Assembly: GCF_011074885.1 (NCBI RefSeq) | Contig: NC_054688.1 | Location: 682,001-746,000, forward strand | DNA length: 64,000 nucleotides | Origin: Brettanomyces bruxellensis | Taxonomy: Eukaryota > Ascomycota > Pichiomycetes > Pichiales > Pichiaceae | Reading direction: 5' to 3' | Shown here: in pieces, positions 41,963 through 51,731 of the stretch | Numbering within the stretch: the first letter of the stretch is position 1 | How the letters are laid out: each line of letters starts with the position of its first letter | Made by a program: the position numbers and the translations under genes | The notes under the pieces: generated by a model | Databases searched by the model: none | The model's input: only the letters and a program-made list of their open reading frames with translations | What the model was told of the DNA's origin: nothing

Positions 41963-43066
41963 ATGGTTTTCGTAGAGGAAATGGATGAACTGTCAACGTT
42001 GGATAGCGATATTCAATTGCAGCTTCAGTCCTATTCTGAGATTTGTAACGAGGTGCACAATTTGGAACTTTCATTGGAAAAGCAATATGAACTGGCACAG
42101 CAAATAGAATTATATACGAGTATATTAGAAACAATTGAGGAGGCAGAAAAAAGATACCACTCTGTATCTTTGGAGTTGCAAAAACAACGGAGGGAAAATA
42201 GACATAAAGCAAACAATGCCGGATCAATCTCGTCAGCCAAAAGATACAATCAACTACTCATCAAGTACAATATATCACAGACAGACAAAAAGAATCTAGA
42301 GCGGAACTACACTGAATTGCAGCAGAAGTATGATAAGCTTTTAAGCAAGAATAAGTCGCATTTCCAACCTTTATTGGGCTTATCAACTTCTCCCACTCGT
42401 ACTATTGATTTGAAAGACTCCAAGTTATCATTTAATTCACCTTCGCAATTTTCAATATCGACACCTTCTCCAACCAGAAGAACTCGTATTTCACCATTGC
42501 GGACCGGTGTGCAAAATGCATTTCAATCAACACCCAACTTGAATGGAACATCAACACCTTCACCTTCGGCTAGGAAAATTCTCACGGAGTTGTCTGTAAA
42601 GAGACAAATGAATCTTCAGAATTCGCCTAAGGCACACAATGAAACGGCAGAGTTGAAGAATAGGCTATTTTCAGAAGAATCAGGCGATGACAATGGCGAT
42701 GAAGAAAACGAAATAGGCTTTTCTAAAGTGGACGTCAAGTCAATGGAAAAGTTAAACGAGTGCCAAAGCTTGCATACGGATAAACAAAGTGACAATCACA
42801 TATACAGCACACCTCACGGCTCAAAAAGAGTGATGCTACGAAGAATTTTGGCATCAGGAGAAAGATCGGAGTTATCACCCACGGCAGTGCTTAGTACACC
42901 ATTATCTGCAACCAGTAAGCGAAGCAGGACAATAAGCAGTTTAAGAAAGCCGAATGTGATCAGGGGAGGACAAAGCATCGTTGATGAGAAAAAAACGGCT
43001 ATGTTTAGCCCTTTGAAGACTCAAAACAGGAGAATAAGGAATAGTATATTGAAGAAGATGAACTAG
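41963..43066 (+). CDS. Coiled-coil, Ser/Thr-Pro-rich protein of unknown function
   Basis: 367 residues from ATG 41963 (MVFVEEMDELS); the longer frame begins with GTG. Residues ~1-135 are strongly heptad-like (LQLQSYSEICNEVHNLELSLEKQ...). The rest is disordered, basic and dense in S/T-P sites: SPTRTI, TPSPTRRTR, SPLRTG, TPSPSAR, SPTAVLSTP, FSPLKTQ. Such a layout is common in CDK-regulated spindle, kinetochore or septin-associated proteins, but no family was recognised. Not obviously mitochondrial or membrane-bound. It is convergent with DYN2. Confidence 0.7.
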   Translation: MVFVEEMDELSTLDSDIQLQLQSYSEICNEVHNLELSLEKQYELAQQIELYTSILETIEEAEKRYHSVSLELQKQRRENRHKANNAGSISSAKRYNQLLIKYNISQTDKKNLERNYTELQQKYDKLLSKNKSHFQPLLGLSTSPTRTIDLKDSKLSFNSPSQFSISTPSPTRRTRISPLRTGVQNAFQSTPNLNGTSTPSPSARKILTELSVKRQMNLQNSPKAHNETAELKNRLFSEESGDDNGDEENEIGFSKVDVKSMEKLNECQSLHTDKQSDNHIYSTPHGSKRVMLRRILASGERSELSPTAVLSTPLSATSKRSRTISSLRKPNVIRGGQSIVDEKKTAMFSPLKTQNRRIRNSILKKMN

Positions 43067-43309
43067 GAGCTGAATTCATTCAATATTGGCAGATACAAGT
43101 ATTTAAATTAAATACAGAGAATTAAAGATAGAACTAGACTAACGGAAGGAGAAAAAGATGTAATATTAATGTAGAGGCACTAGATGTAGCGGCGAACTGG
43201 AAATAAACAACTCAGCTAGACCGAACCTCCACAGGAAATGCTATGCAAAGAAATCAAAAAAAAAGCAGACAAACAAACAAAATAACAACGTAACCAATCC
43301 AATAAAAGA

Positions 43310-43819
43310 TTAAGCGGTTTTGAAAAGAAGAAATGCCAAGTTGTCCACATAGAAATAAATGAAGTTGCCACTTTCATGAGACACAAATGACCCAAAGCTT
43401 TTTCCCACTATAGCATGCCAGGTAGGGCCGTATGTTTTATCCATCTCCTTTTTCATTGAGGCAGCAATATCAACGGCTTTCTTACTGCTATCAAGAGCAC
43501 TCTGTGCAAGTTCATAAACCTTAGTTTTCATTTCCTCAGGCTAAAATTTGAAAGATGTTAGTACTTCTGTTGAGATTCATTCAAAACCGGTGTACGAGTC
43601 TTTCAAAAACAAAACATGAACCAGATCCAACAAACCCAAGCAAATATGAAAAATTGTTAACTTACCATGTCCGAAGACTTCAACACAGCTATTATAATAG
43701 AAGGAATCACTGTTAGTAACTGAAAATGGGATCCGGAGAAGAATATATCATTTTAAATACTTACGATTGATCTTGCTGCTTGCATTGTCTGTAGTTGGAG
43801 CTTCTACCTGATCCGACAT
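43310..43819 (-). CDS. DYN2: Dynein light chain LC8 (DYN2), three exons
   Basis: Exons 43819-43765 (55 nt), 43688-43666 (23 nt) and 43540-43310 (231 nt) join to 102 residues. The core is unmistakable: DIAASMKKEMDKTYGPTWHAIVGKSFGSFVSHE and NFIYFYVDNLAFLLFKTA, quoted in part here. LC8 is a homodimeric hub for dynein, nuclear pore Nup159 and other partners. The short exon-1 tail (MSDQVEAPTTDNASSKIN) precedes the fold. Splice sites and both TACTAAC branch points are canonical, so the model is firm. Confidence 0.95.
43541..43665 (-). other. DYN2 intron 2
   Basis: 125 nt: donor GTAAGT from 43665, branch point TACTAAC around 43557-43563, acceptor TTTTAG ending at 43541. It begins only 23 nt after intron 1 ends. 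Confidence 0.92.
43689..43764 (-). other. DYN2 intron 1
   Basis: 76 nt: donor GTAAGT (43764-43759), branch point TACTAAC inside GTTACTAACA (43711-43720), acceptor AATAG ending at 43689. Confidence 0.92.
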
Positions 43820-44409
43820 TGTATTGTATCTAACGATGATTGACTGAACTGGATTGATCCTAGAGTAATCAGAAAGCAAGTAATTCAAAAGATTGAAAGA
43901 ATATAAATGGAGGTAAAATATTTCCAGTGATATATATCTACTGGTACGATGAAAACATTCCGGTGGATTTCGAAGAATGAGAAAGAGAGACATAACGAAA
44001 AAACGAGAAAAAAAATATTCGAATATCCGCAGTTACCTGTTTCTCGAATAAATAGATGATTAGAAGCATCAAGAACTAGATCATCTCGATATCTTATTTG
44101 TGCCTAATGAATGCGTATCAGGATATTGCACGTATGGGATTGCTGGTAAATTGATCAGTTATACATGATATGAATTGCATAACAAAGGATCATCATAGAT
44201 ATATGCCAGTTGGATGGTTACGAGAAAGTAAAAAATGAAATAAATCCTTGCCCCAGTAATGAATACTCGAAATTCTTTTCCTGACCTTGGGTGCATTGCA
44301 TTGGCAATAAAATTTACTCGTCTCCTTTCTAGTGTTTTTGACATCTTTTCGAATAATCTCTGAAGCAGTACCATACGGAGACTCGCCTTATGGAAGAATC
44401 TTTGTCAAG
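43820..44409. other. Divergent region DYN2 / MHR1
   Basis: 590 bp containing one small minus-strand frame (44344-44159) listed separately; otherwise nothing recognised. Confidence 0.4.
44159..44344 (-). CDS. Possible small membrane protein, unsupported by family match
   Basis: 61 codons from ATG at 44344 (MSKTLERRRVNFIANAM). A basic N terminus precedes one hydrophobic segment (ARIYFIFYFLVTIQLAYIY). It is divergent from MHR1 with 65 bp between start codons. The shape would suit a small inner-membrane mitochondrial subunit, but I recognise no family and chance cannot be excluded. Confidence 0.22.
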   Translation of the reverse strand: MSKTLERRRVNFIANAMHPRSGKEFRVFITGARIYFIFYFLVTIQLAYIYDDPLLCNSYHV

Positions 44410-45063
44410 ATGGCTAGCAAGTTTAGAAATACATTTTGGCTCAAGGAGAACGGGTTTGCTCCACAAATATATCTTTTTAGAAACATAGAGTCTGGCCAGG
44501 TGATATACTCACAGACACCTCATGTCACTAAATATCAGATAAAACAACAGTTTTTCAGGCCTAACTGGGAAAACAGGAAACCTTCAAAGAGAAGAGATTT
44601 ATGGAGGCCATTAGCAGTTGCACAATTCCAAGATTACCAGCAAACAGTTCAGGCTTATCATGCATTAGTGGAGCTGAGGTATATGAGAGAAGTGTCAAAG
44701 AGAAAGGAGGCAGAGGCAATGCGGAAAAGAAACATATATAACCAAATTTGGTATTCGGGACAGTACAGACCAACATGGTCTCAGGAAGCTGTTGCTGATT
44801 TGAGTACTGTTGTTGATGAATTTAAGTTTAAGACTAAGATATATTGGGACTCGCTTTGGAGGAAAGGTGAGGACAAGTACTGGAACAAGGAATTCGTCCA
44901 GCATGAAGAGATGGATCAGGTTGGTACCCGTGAGAAGTTTGTCGTGCTAGATGAAATAAGAAAGAAGGGGCTGGAAGATTTCAAGGTTGCAGAACAAAAA
45001 CGATTGGAAGTGGAACCAGCTTCTGACGAGACAGCTGACAAGAAGAAAATTTCTGTGCTTTAA
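44410..45063 (+). CDS. MHR1: MHR1 / mitochondrial ribosomal protein mL67
   Basis: 217 residues from ATG 44410 (MASKFRNTFWLKENG); the upstream frame lacks an ATG that fits the family. Conserved blocks: PQIYLFRNIESGQVIYSQTP, FRPNWENRKPSKRRDLW, LVELRYMREVSKRKEAE and WYSGQYRPTWSQEAVADL, then SLWRKGEDKYWNKE. Mhr1 is a fungal component of the mitochondrial large ribosomal subunit (mL67) and was also described as a mitochondrial homologous pairing protein. Length matches S. cerevisiae (226). Confidence 0.93.
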   Translation: MASKFRNTFWLKENGFAPQIYLFRNIESGQVIYSQTPHVTKYQIKQQFFRPNWENRKPSKRRDLWRPLAVAQFQDYQQTVQAYHALVELRYMREVSKRKEAEAMRKRNIYNQIWYSGQYRPTWSQEAVADLSTVVDEFKFKTKIYWDSLWRKGEDKYWNKEFVQHEEMDQVGTREKFVVLDEIRKKGLEDFKVAEQKRLEVEPASDETADKKKISVL

Positions 45064-45563
45064 GCTGATATTTCTGCCGTTCAACGAGGTCAAAATTGTA
45101 AATCACAGAAATACCATGTACATATATATATATAGGCAGTGCTCAGAAGGAGCCCATATTTAAGGTCTAGGGACTAAGACTAAAATAAGATAATTATTCA
45201 TTAGTACCGTTTGCAAACGATAGGATATATAGTTGAAGTGAGATGTAAAAGGAGGAAAACAATAAAGTCATTTCCAATTAAATGATTAGGATAAAATATA
45301 GGCGACACCACGTCACAAAAAAACATCCCTAAACGGGACAACGGTTGGAAACAATCCGCCTGATTAGAGATTTGTGACATAAACAGCCTGAGGAACATTA
45401 AGGTGGACATCAAACGTAAACAAAAATGAAAGTAGTACCCAACTTACATGAAGTTGACCAAGTACAAAGGACATAAAAACACCAAACCTTCCGAAACACG
45501 GATCCAGTGGTTGTGTGAAAACATCAAGAAAAAAAAAAAAAGGACAACCACAAAAAAGTGGAC
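45064..45563. other. Convergent intergenic region MHR1 / SUR2
   Basis: 500 bp of 3' sequence with a (TA)n run (about 45123-45133) and an A tract (about 45528-45540). No gene supported. Confidence 0.5.
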
Positions 45564-46652
45564 TCACTCATTCTTCTTTTGAACCTTATTCTTATTGAGA
45601 GGGTTCTCAGGCGAGTCCTCCTCATCCTCAGAGCCAGAGATCTCATGGAATTTCATGTTATACTCCTTGGCAATCTTTCTTCTCTTGTCGGTTCTGTCAT
45701 GAAGGAACTTCTTGTAACCTTTCAGAGTTATCTTTCCGTTCTTGTCGGTATAAGAATCAATAGCGGTGAATCTCGTGCCAAAGAGGTTGTCCCAGAAGGT
45801 AAAGAAAGGCTGCGAGAAGTTGTACTTGATACCGAAATGCTGGTGGTGAATATCGTGATAAATAGAGTTATTAGGGAACAACCTCTGGAATGGATCAAAC
45901 CAGAAAGAGTATCCACAGTGATCGTCCACAGTCTTCATAGTGGAGAATGTGTACAAAATCATACATTCTCTCTGTGATAGATTAACGATCATCGAGGCAA
46001 CACCGGTTCCGACGGTATCTAGTAACAAACCTTCAACAGGATTGTTGAACAATGCTCCGTAAGCATATGGCACATACAACTGGTGATGTCTTGAATGGAA
46101 ATGCTTGTAAAGGAATGGTGAGAGGTGCATCAATCTGTGAAGAGTGAACTGCCATGTGTCGATAATGACGAATGCAGTAAAAATCCTCGAAGCAGGAATC
46201 AAGTACCAGTATGCAACGTAAAAGAACCAAGCTGGAAGCAATGGGAACTTCTGTCTCAAATCCCAGATTTCGGCATTCTCGAAGCCCGTGTATTCCTGCA
46301 CATTCAAGTTAAATGCTAGCACACCTGTTATGGTTTGTATAATATGCTGCAAGATCACATCCCTCACAACCTCGTACAAAGAAGCTCTGTTCTTCTTGAG
46401 CATTTCCTCTGTAGGATGGATTCTATGACCCTCAGCCAGTTTATAAACATCCATAATGTGGAATATAGATGAGTATGTCCAGTATGCAATTATGGGTAAA
46501 GCCAAAGCTGCAACCTCATCAGAATAACCTTTGAAAAAACTTGGTCTTGGGACAGCAACTGCTGCCGGTCTAACTGCCGATTTTATTTGCTCGATATCGG
46601 CTCCGTTGATCAACTTCGAAAACAAGCATGCCTTATCTGTAACGTTGGACAT
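45564..46652 (-). CDS. SUR2: SUR2, sphinganine C4-hydroxylase
   Basis: 362 residues, a di-iron membrane oxygenase of the ERG3/fatty-acid-hydroxylase superfamily. The three His boxes are visible: HRLMH, HSRHH and HDIHHQHF. The segment YVPYAYGALFNNPVEGLLLD and MKTVDDHCGYSFWFDPF are specific to Sur2. Several hydrophobic helices precede the boxes, as expected for an ER protein. It converts dihydrosphingosine and dihydroceramide to phytosphingosine forms. The C terminus is charged with a Glu/Asp run and ends KKNE, compatible with ER retrieval signals. Confidence 0.95.
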   Translation of the reverse strand: MSNVTDKACLFSKLINGADIEQIKSAVRPAAVAVPRPSFFKGYSDEVAALALPIIAYWTYSSIFHIMDVYKLAEGHRIHPTEEMLKKNRASLYEVVRDVILQHIIQTITGVLAFNLNVQEYTGFENAEIWDLRQKFPLLPAWFFYVAYWYLIPASRIFTAFVIIDTWQFTLHRLMHLSPFLYKHFHSRHHQLYVPYAYGALFNNPVEGLLLDTVGTGVASMIVNLSQRECMILYTFSTMKTVDDHCGYSFWFDPFQRLFPNNSIYHDIHHQHFGIKYNFSQPFFTFWDNLFGTRFTAIDSYTDKNGKITLKGYKKFLHDRTDKRRKIAKEYNMKFHEISGSEDEEDSPENPLNKNKVQKKNE

Positions 46653-48391
46653 CTTACTTTTGTATTTTTGACTTCAGACTGAGTTTATATAACTTCACTG
46701 CGAAGCACTTATTAATAATCTATAATGTGGATAGGAGCAACCTAAAATTGTACAAATGTTGGATGAAATTCAGTCCAACCTCTTAAAATTTTAGAAAAGA
46801 AGAACACGACGGGTAGAGAAACGAGCTTTGAAATACAAAGAAGCGTAAAGTAGACGATAGTAGGGAAAGCAGAACAGTAAAGAAAGAAGATATATTTATA
46901 TGTATATATCCGGTCGTTTAAGGGGAAAAACAACGAAAAAAAAAAAAAAAAAAACACGGCTGCACATAATGAATGAGGTTTATATAAGCGTGAATAAAAA
47001 TATTTAGGAGTGAACAAACAATCTGACTGGACGCGACTAATTAGGTAATGTAAATGAAGGAAGCGAAATATCGACCACACGATGCGTAATCATGCAAAGG
47101 TAAAAAAAATATGATACATTTAATTCCGATTGTTGGAGATACGCCTGAAGTTCATTCAAACATAATAAAGCAATAATATGACATCAGCGGACACATTTAC
47201 GGATTCAATGATTTGAAATATCGGTACGCCTGTATGCGGTTTTCTTGATATTTAGTCTTGATAGCAAATCAATGATGTCCCAATACGATAGATAGATAGA
47301 TAGTGCGCCCTCGAGTAGATTTGCCTGAAATAAAGTTTATTATCAGGACGCCAACAAAAAAAAAGTGTGAAAAAAAAAAAAAAAATGAAAAACTCGGCTT
47401 CTTCTCCGGACGGGGCGGGTCGTATAGTATGAGAACCTCGGAAAAAGTTCTAATTGCCGATCAGAACTTTCCTAAATTGCAGATGAATAAAGTCCGCTTT
47501 CCCCTTCTTATTCGGCAGAAATTGTACGGCTTAACATTAGGATTGCAAGGGTCTCTATGTATCCCCACTTAAGGACACAAGTATTAAAAAAATGCTTTCC
47601 GGACGCATTTTAGCTTCAGACCGAAGATCAAATGACAATACATTACATATCGCGGAGCTATCGTTAGTGCTCCGATCTGAGGAAATCATTCAGTTTCGTG
47701 TTGATTTCCAAACTCTCATTATCCTGTACCTGAGACATGACACACGTAGCCAAACTTTATTGTGAAATTATTCGGATCACTATTAATCTTTCTGGCTCCT
47801 TTGCACTGCCTTTCAACGCGCTATCTATTTATTTTATTTTCAAAAGGTGGGATGATTTAGTGTGATGGAGGTGGTTGGAGGAGACAAAACTACAAAAAGG
47901 GAGGGAAATAGCAAAAAGTAGTAAGATATGGATTTGAACTACAGCATGGTACATATGTTATTTGCTTTATACGAAGTAATTGTGAAAATCGAGTAAGTCT
48001 TCGACGGTTGATCCTGTTGAAGAGCAGAATACCTGATTAGGAAATATGCGTATGTACTCATGAAAAATACGTGCAATTTTTCAAAGTGCTACTTGTGCGG
48101 GCTGTTTTCGCGATCTGACAGCAACTTTAAAATTTCCCATGATGAAAACCAAGGGTGAAAAATGAAAGGGGAGAGAGATACGGGAAAAGATTTGAAATAG
48201 AGAGTGTAAGGATGTAAATTGCTGTAGAAAACCATTCGATATACTTTTTTTTCTTTTTTTCCCAGCAGGTGAGAAAAAAAAAATGCCCGAGAGTAATGGA
48301 TGGTAATGAAGAAGGTGCTGATTTAAAGCATAAAAAACGCACCCACAGAGGATAGATAAGACGAGAAAAGGTCAAAAAACAACCCAGTAAC
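46653..48391. other. Long divergent region SUR2 / mitochondrial gene
   Basis: 1.74 kb with an A19 tract (about 46936-46954), a GATA microsatellite (about 47287-47303) and further A runs (47355-47385). Frames of 89-112 codons in it begin with non-ATG codons or are low complexity and are not called. Confidence 0.5.
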
Positions 48392-49525
48392 ATGTTTATA
48401 AAGAATAGATTGCTGCGGTCTTCGCAGTTGAGAACATTCTCGAGTTGTGCCAAGCGGCTTCTAGAACAGGGAACAAATAATTCAGAAAATTCAGTTTATC
48501 AAATAAAAGATCAGGTTGATGATTACATTTACAGGAAGTCTCTTGGAAAAAAATGGATACCATTAGTGTATAGGCAGAAGAATGCGGACAGACTCATTTC
48601 TATGAATGCCGCAGACTCTGAAGGAAGACCAATAGTTCCAAGATCACCGCCAGGGGTTCCTTCAGAAGTGAAATTTATTAACTTCATTAACAACATACTG
48701 GTTGAGGGTGAGCTAGAGGATGTCGAAAAAACGTTTGACAAGGCCGAAAAAAAGGCGTTGGAAATACTTACGCCGGCTGTCATTAATGCATTTTTGTACA
48801 AAAGTGCAGAATTCGGCGTTTTTGGACCAAAACTTTCGTGGCTTTATGGTCTTTTAAACTACAAGAAGGAGAATCATTTTGGACCTAGGAATATTGAGGC
48901 AATTATACTTCTTAGAGCTATAGAGGCAAGACAGTGCAAGATCACTTCAATGAACTGGGTTTATAGGAGGCTTCGTCATGCGTTTAAACACAACAAGCAT
49001 GCAGTCTCAGATACCGCTTTAATCACAGCTGCAAACTTGGATATTTATACACAGTTACAAATCAATAGATTTGAAGCGGAGGCCTCAGGAAAGCAGAAGT
49101 TTTTACCAATTGAAAAGGCTATATTGACAAAAAAGATCAGCAAGTTTTTGGGATTGTTCGAAGCGAAATTTGAGCCATACAAATATTCCGAGGACGAGGA
49201 GATGAAGCAACCAGCAGCCAACTTCAATCGATGGCAACATGCTTATTCGATTTTGAAGTTGCTTCAGATGAATATTGAAATGCTTCCAGCAGAGTTGCAG
49301 CCCCAATTTAAACAGACCTTGGACTTCATAAATCCATTTTTGTCGCATGTGGAGAAACTCGGCAGTGCCGGTAAAACAAATGGGTCATTACTTGACAGAT
49401 TGATTACAAGATCCACATTCCCAAAGTACGAAAAGAAGGATGCTAAGGAAGAGAAAAAGGGCGAACAGGGAGAGAAAAAAGGAGATGGTGAGGAAACTGA
49501 GGGAGAGAAAGGAGAGAAAGAATGA
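48392..49525 (+). CDS. Unidentified probable mitochondrial protein
   Basis: 377 residues. The N terminus (MFIKNRLLRSSQLRTFSSCAKRLL) is a classic mitochondrial presequence with an RTFSS cleavage context. The body is predicted mostly helical and soluble, with no membrane segment. The C-terminal ~35 residues are a Lys/Glu/Gly low-complexity tail (KEEKKGEQGEKKGDGEETEG). I suspect a fungal mitoribosomal small-subunit or mitochondrial gene-expression protein from its composition and neighbours, but I do not recognise the family. Confidence 0.75.
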   Translation: MFIKNRLLRSSQLRTFSSCAKRLLEQGTNNSENSVYQIKDQVDDYIYRKSLGKKWIPLVYRQKNADRLISMNAADSEGRPIVPRSPPGVPSEVKFINFINNILVEGELEDVEKTFDKAEKKALEILTPAVINAFLYKSAEFGVFGPKLSWLYGLLNYKKENHFGPRNIEAIILLRAIEARQCKITSMNWVYRRLRHAFKHNKHAVSDTALITAANLDIYTQLQINRFEAEASGKQKFLPIEKAILTKKISKFLGLFEAKFEPYKYSEDEEMKQPAANFNRWQHAYSILKLLQMNIEMLPAELQPQFKQTLDFINPFLSHVEKLGSAGKTNGSLLDRLITRSTFPKYEKKDAKEEKKGEQGEKKGDGEETEGEKGEKE

Positions 49526-50032
49526 ATCATGATTAATTCCCAATGAAATTGAAGGCTGGATATCACTAGAAAGTTTAGAAATATTATCTTCGTAATGCTG
49601 ATATAAGCTTCGAGGACAATTTTTGTATTTATGCATGTATATTTGGATCGTGTAAATAGACAAATATGAAGTTGTGATTTCAAACTTTGAGGAATAATTA
49701 CCGTGTGAGTAAAATCGGGCTTAAAAGAAATTCCTAAACGCCGCTTCCTGGTACACATATGGAACGGAGGCTGAACATGGAAATAAGCCGGAGCTATAAC
49801 CGATTGCAGGGAAGAAAAAAAAAAAACATAACCGTCACTTCCCCTGTTTTCTTAATCATTTCAACTATTTTTTTTTTTTTTTAAACTGCCGAGCCGAGCG
49901 GTGAAGTACGAACTACATATATATCGAGGCACCAAAAACATTAACATATTACCTACCAAACTTCACTGAGAGCCCAAATTAATCAATAATTAGCTAAGTA
50001 GCGGCCTGAAATTAAAGAATATAAGCAAAAAA
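49526..50032. other. Upstream region of the CDC50-family gene
   Basis: 507 bp with A/T tracts (49814-49826 and 49867-49882). No gene supported; a large minus-strand frame overlapping the preceding gene is a shadow. Confidence 0.5.
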
Positions 50033-51385
50033 ATGGCATTGTCAGGGCTGGGGTCAGAACTTAGACACAGACATAATGAACAGAATGAAAATAATGATGT
50101 AGGAGCTGCTGATCAGATGGAAGAGGAAGATGAAATCTCAGATTCAGATGTCGAAGAAGAAAAACCAAAGAGTCGAAGACCAAAGGAAAACCCCTTTACA
50201 CAGCAAAAATTAAAGGCCGTTCACCCCATTCTCACTCCAAAGAACGTGATTCCCGCATTAATAATATTAGCTGTTATATTTTTGCCCTTAGGAGGAGCGA
50301 TGCTTTACGGAGCCAATAAGGTGGAAGATCTAGTGATCGACTACTCACAATGTGAAAAGAAGGCAAGCTCGAGTTACTTTAGTGAAATTCCATCTGACCA
50401 GTATGAATTCCATTTCCACAAAATCATCGATATCAAACCTCAATGGAAGCTTGCCACAAATACATCATCAACATGGGATAACTATCCGGATGACCGGAGT
50501 ATTTGTCAAATACAATTCCAGATTCCCGATGACATTGGCCCGGCTGTGTTTTTCTTCTACAGATTAAAGAATTTCTACCCAAACCATCGAAGATTCGCAA
50601 CTTCGTTTAGCGAGGACCAACTCACAGGAAAGCAGGCAACTGTAAGCGATATTAAGGATACCGTGGGTCAGAATTGCGAGCCCCTTTCTGTTGACTCGAA
50701 GACGGGGAAAATCATTTATCCATGCGGCTTAATTGCCAACTCCTTATTCAACGATACTTACAGCGACAGCTTATCGGCAGTTAACGGCACCTCCGGAGAC
50801 TATGCACTGTCAAAAAGTGGAATTGCCTGGAAATACAACAGCCAGAGATATAAGAAGACAACGTACGATGCCAGTGATATAGTGCCACCTCCTAACTGGG
50901 TGAAAATGTTCCCAAACGGCTATACAAATGATAATATTCCTGATATTTCGAAGTGGGAGAACTTCCAGAACTGGATGTCACCGGCTGCCTTAACTCCATT
51001 TTCCAAGATGTTTGCAAGAAATGACGATTCAACCTTGAAGAAGGGCTTATACCAGATCAACGTGGGTCTTCATTTTCCAGTTCTTCCTTACAATGGCCAT
51101 AAGTACATATACTTGTCAACAAGGTCTGTGATTGGAGGAAGAAATTCTTTCTTGGGAATATGCTGGATGGTCGGAGGTGGTCTTTGCATTGCTTTGGCAG
51201 TTTTATTCATTATAATGCAGATACTTCATCCTCGTAAGTTGGGAGATTCATCTTTATTATCATGGAATAACCAAGATTCTTCTTTCGAGAATCAAACGGG
51301 GAAGAATGAGACAGCAGAGCCAAAAAGTTCTTCGGGCACAGGAACTGCAAAGGAATCATCTTCATCTTCTTCAGGAGTTCATTAG
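50033..51385 (+). CDS. CDC50/LEM3-family P4-ATPase (lipid flippase) non-catalytic subunit
   Basis: 450 residues. A cytosolic acidic N terminus (~1-70) ends in the family start NPFTQQKLKAVHPILTPK. TM1 is ~77-98 (VIPALIILAVIFLPLGGAML). The large lumenal domain has conserved YS.CE.K cysteines, FYRLKNFYPNHRRF and PCGLIANSLFNDTY, and N-glycosylation sequons (NDT, NGT). TM2 is ~363-392. The partner catalytic subunits are Drs2/Dnf-type flippases; this subunit allows ER exit and phospholipid translocation. S. cerevisiae has three paralogues (Cdc50, Lem3, Crf1); I cannot choose between them. The Ser-rich tail is unusual in length only. Confidence 0.92.
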   Translation: MALSGLGSELRHRHNEQNENNDVGAADQMEEEDEISDSDVEEEKPKSRRPKENPFTQQKLKAVHPILTPKNVIPALIILAVIFLPLGGAMLYGANKVEDLVIDYSQCEKKASSSYFSEIPSDQYEFHFHKIIDIKPQWKLATNTSSTWDNYPDDRSICQIQFQIPDDIGPAVFFFYRLKNFYPNHRRFATSFSEDQLTGKQATVSDIKDTVGQNCEPLSVDSKTGKIIYPCGLIANSLFNDTYSDSLSAVNGTSGDYALSKSGIAWKYNSQRYKKTTYDASDIVPPPNWVKMFPNGYTNDNIPDISKWENFQNWMSPAALTPFSKMFARNDDSTLKKGLYQINVGLHFPVLPYNGHKYIYLSTRSVIGGRNSFLGICWMVGGGLCIALAVLFIIMQILHPRKLGDSSLLSWNNQDSSFENQTGKNETAEPKSSSGTGTAKESSSSSSGVH

Positions 51386-51731
51386 GATTGTTTTGTATTT
51401 GTAGTATATGATTTATTCTCAATAAGATACGTTTAAAGAAACATTGTAGCGTATGGTATTAATCCAAGATCTTTGAACGGTAACACTGCCCGGGTTATTC
51501 GAAAATCCTTAAATTGTCAACACAAAGAGTGCTTCAAAAAAAAAAAAAAAAAAGTAAATTCTCATCTTCCTTGTGTTGTTTCTTCCTGATTTCAATTCAC
51601 TCATTATCTCTTTGTCCTCTTTTTTGTAATCTTTATCACCCTTTCAAGGCTGGGCTTATACTTCTTTTGGAATATTTCCATGACATTACGCATAAAAACG
51701 GCCTGACATTATCCCAAAGATCAATGAGACT
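51386..51731 (+). promoter_or_regulatory. CDC15 leader region with upstream ATGs
   Basis: 346 bp. An 8-codon upstream ORF (ATG 51680 to TGA ending 51706) and an out-of-frame ATG at 51724, opening a 23-codon frame that overlaps the CDC15 start, precede the called start at 51732. If transcripts begin upstream they would depress initiation at 51732. A-tract at about 51536-51553. Confidence 0.5.

Noticed and set aside
47303..47572. 89-codon ORF in the SUR2 divergent region
   Set aside because: Non-ATG start, Lys homopolymer from an A tract, no similarity.
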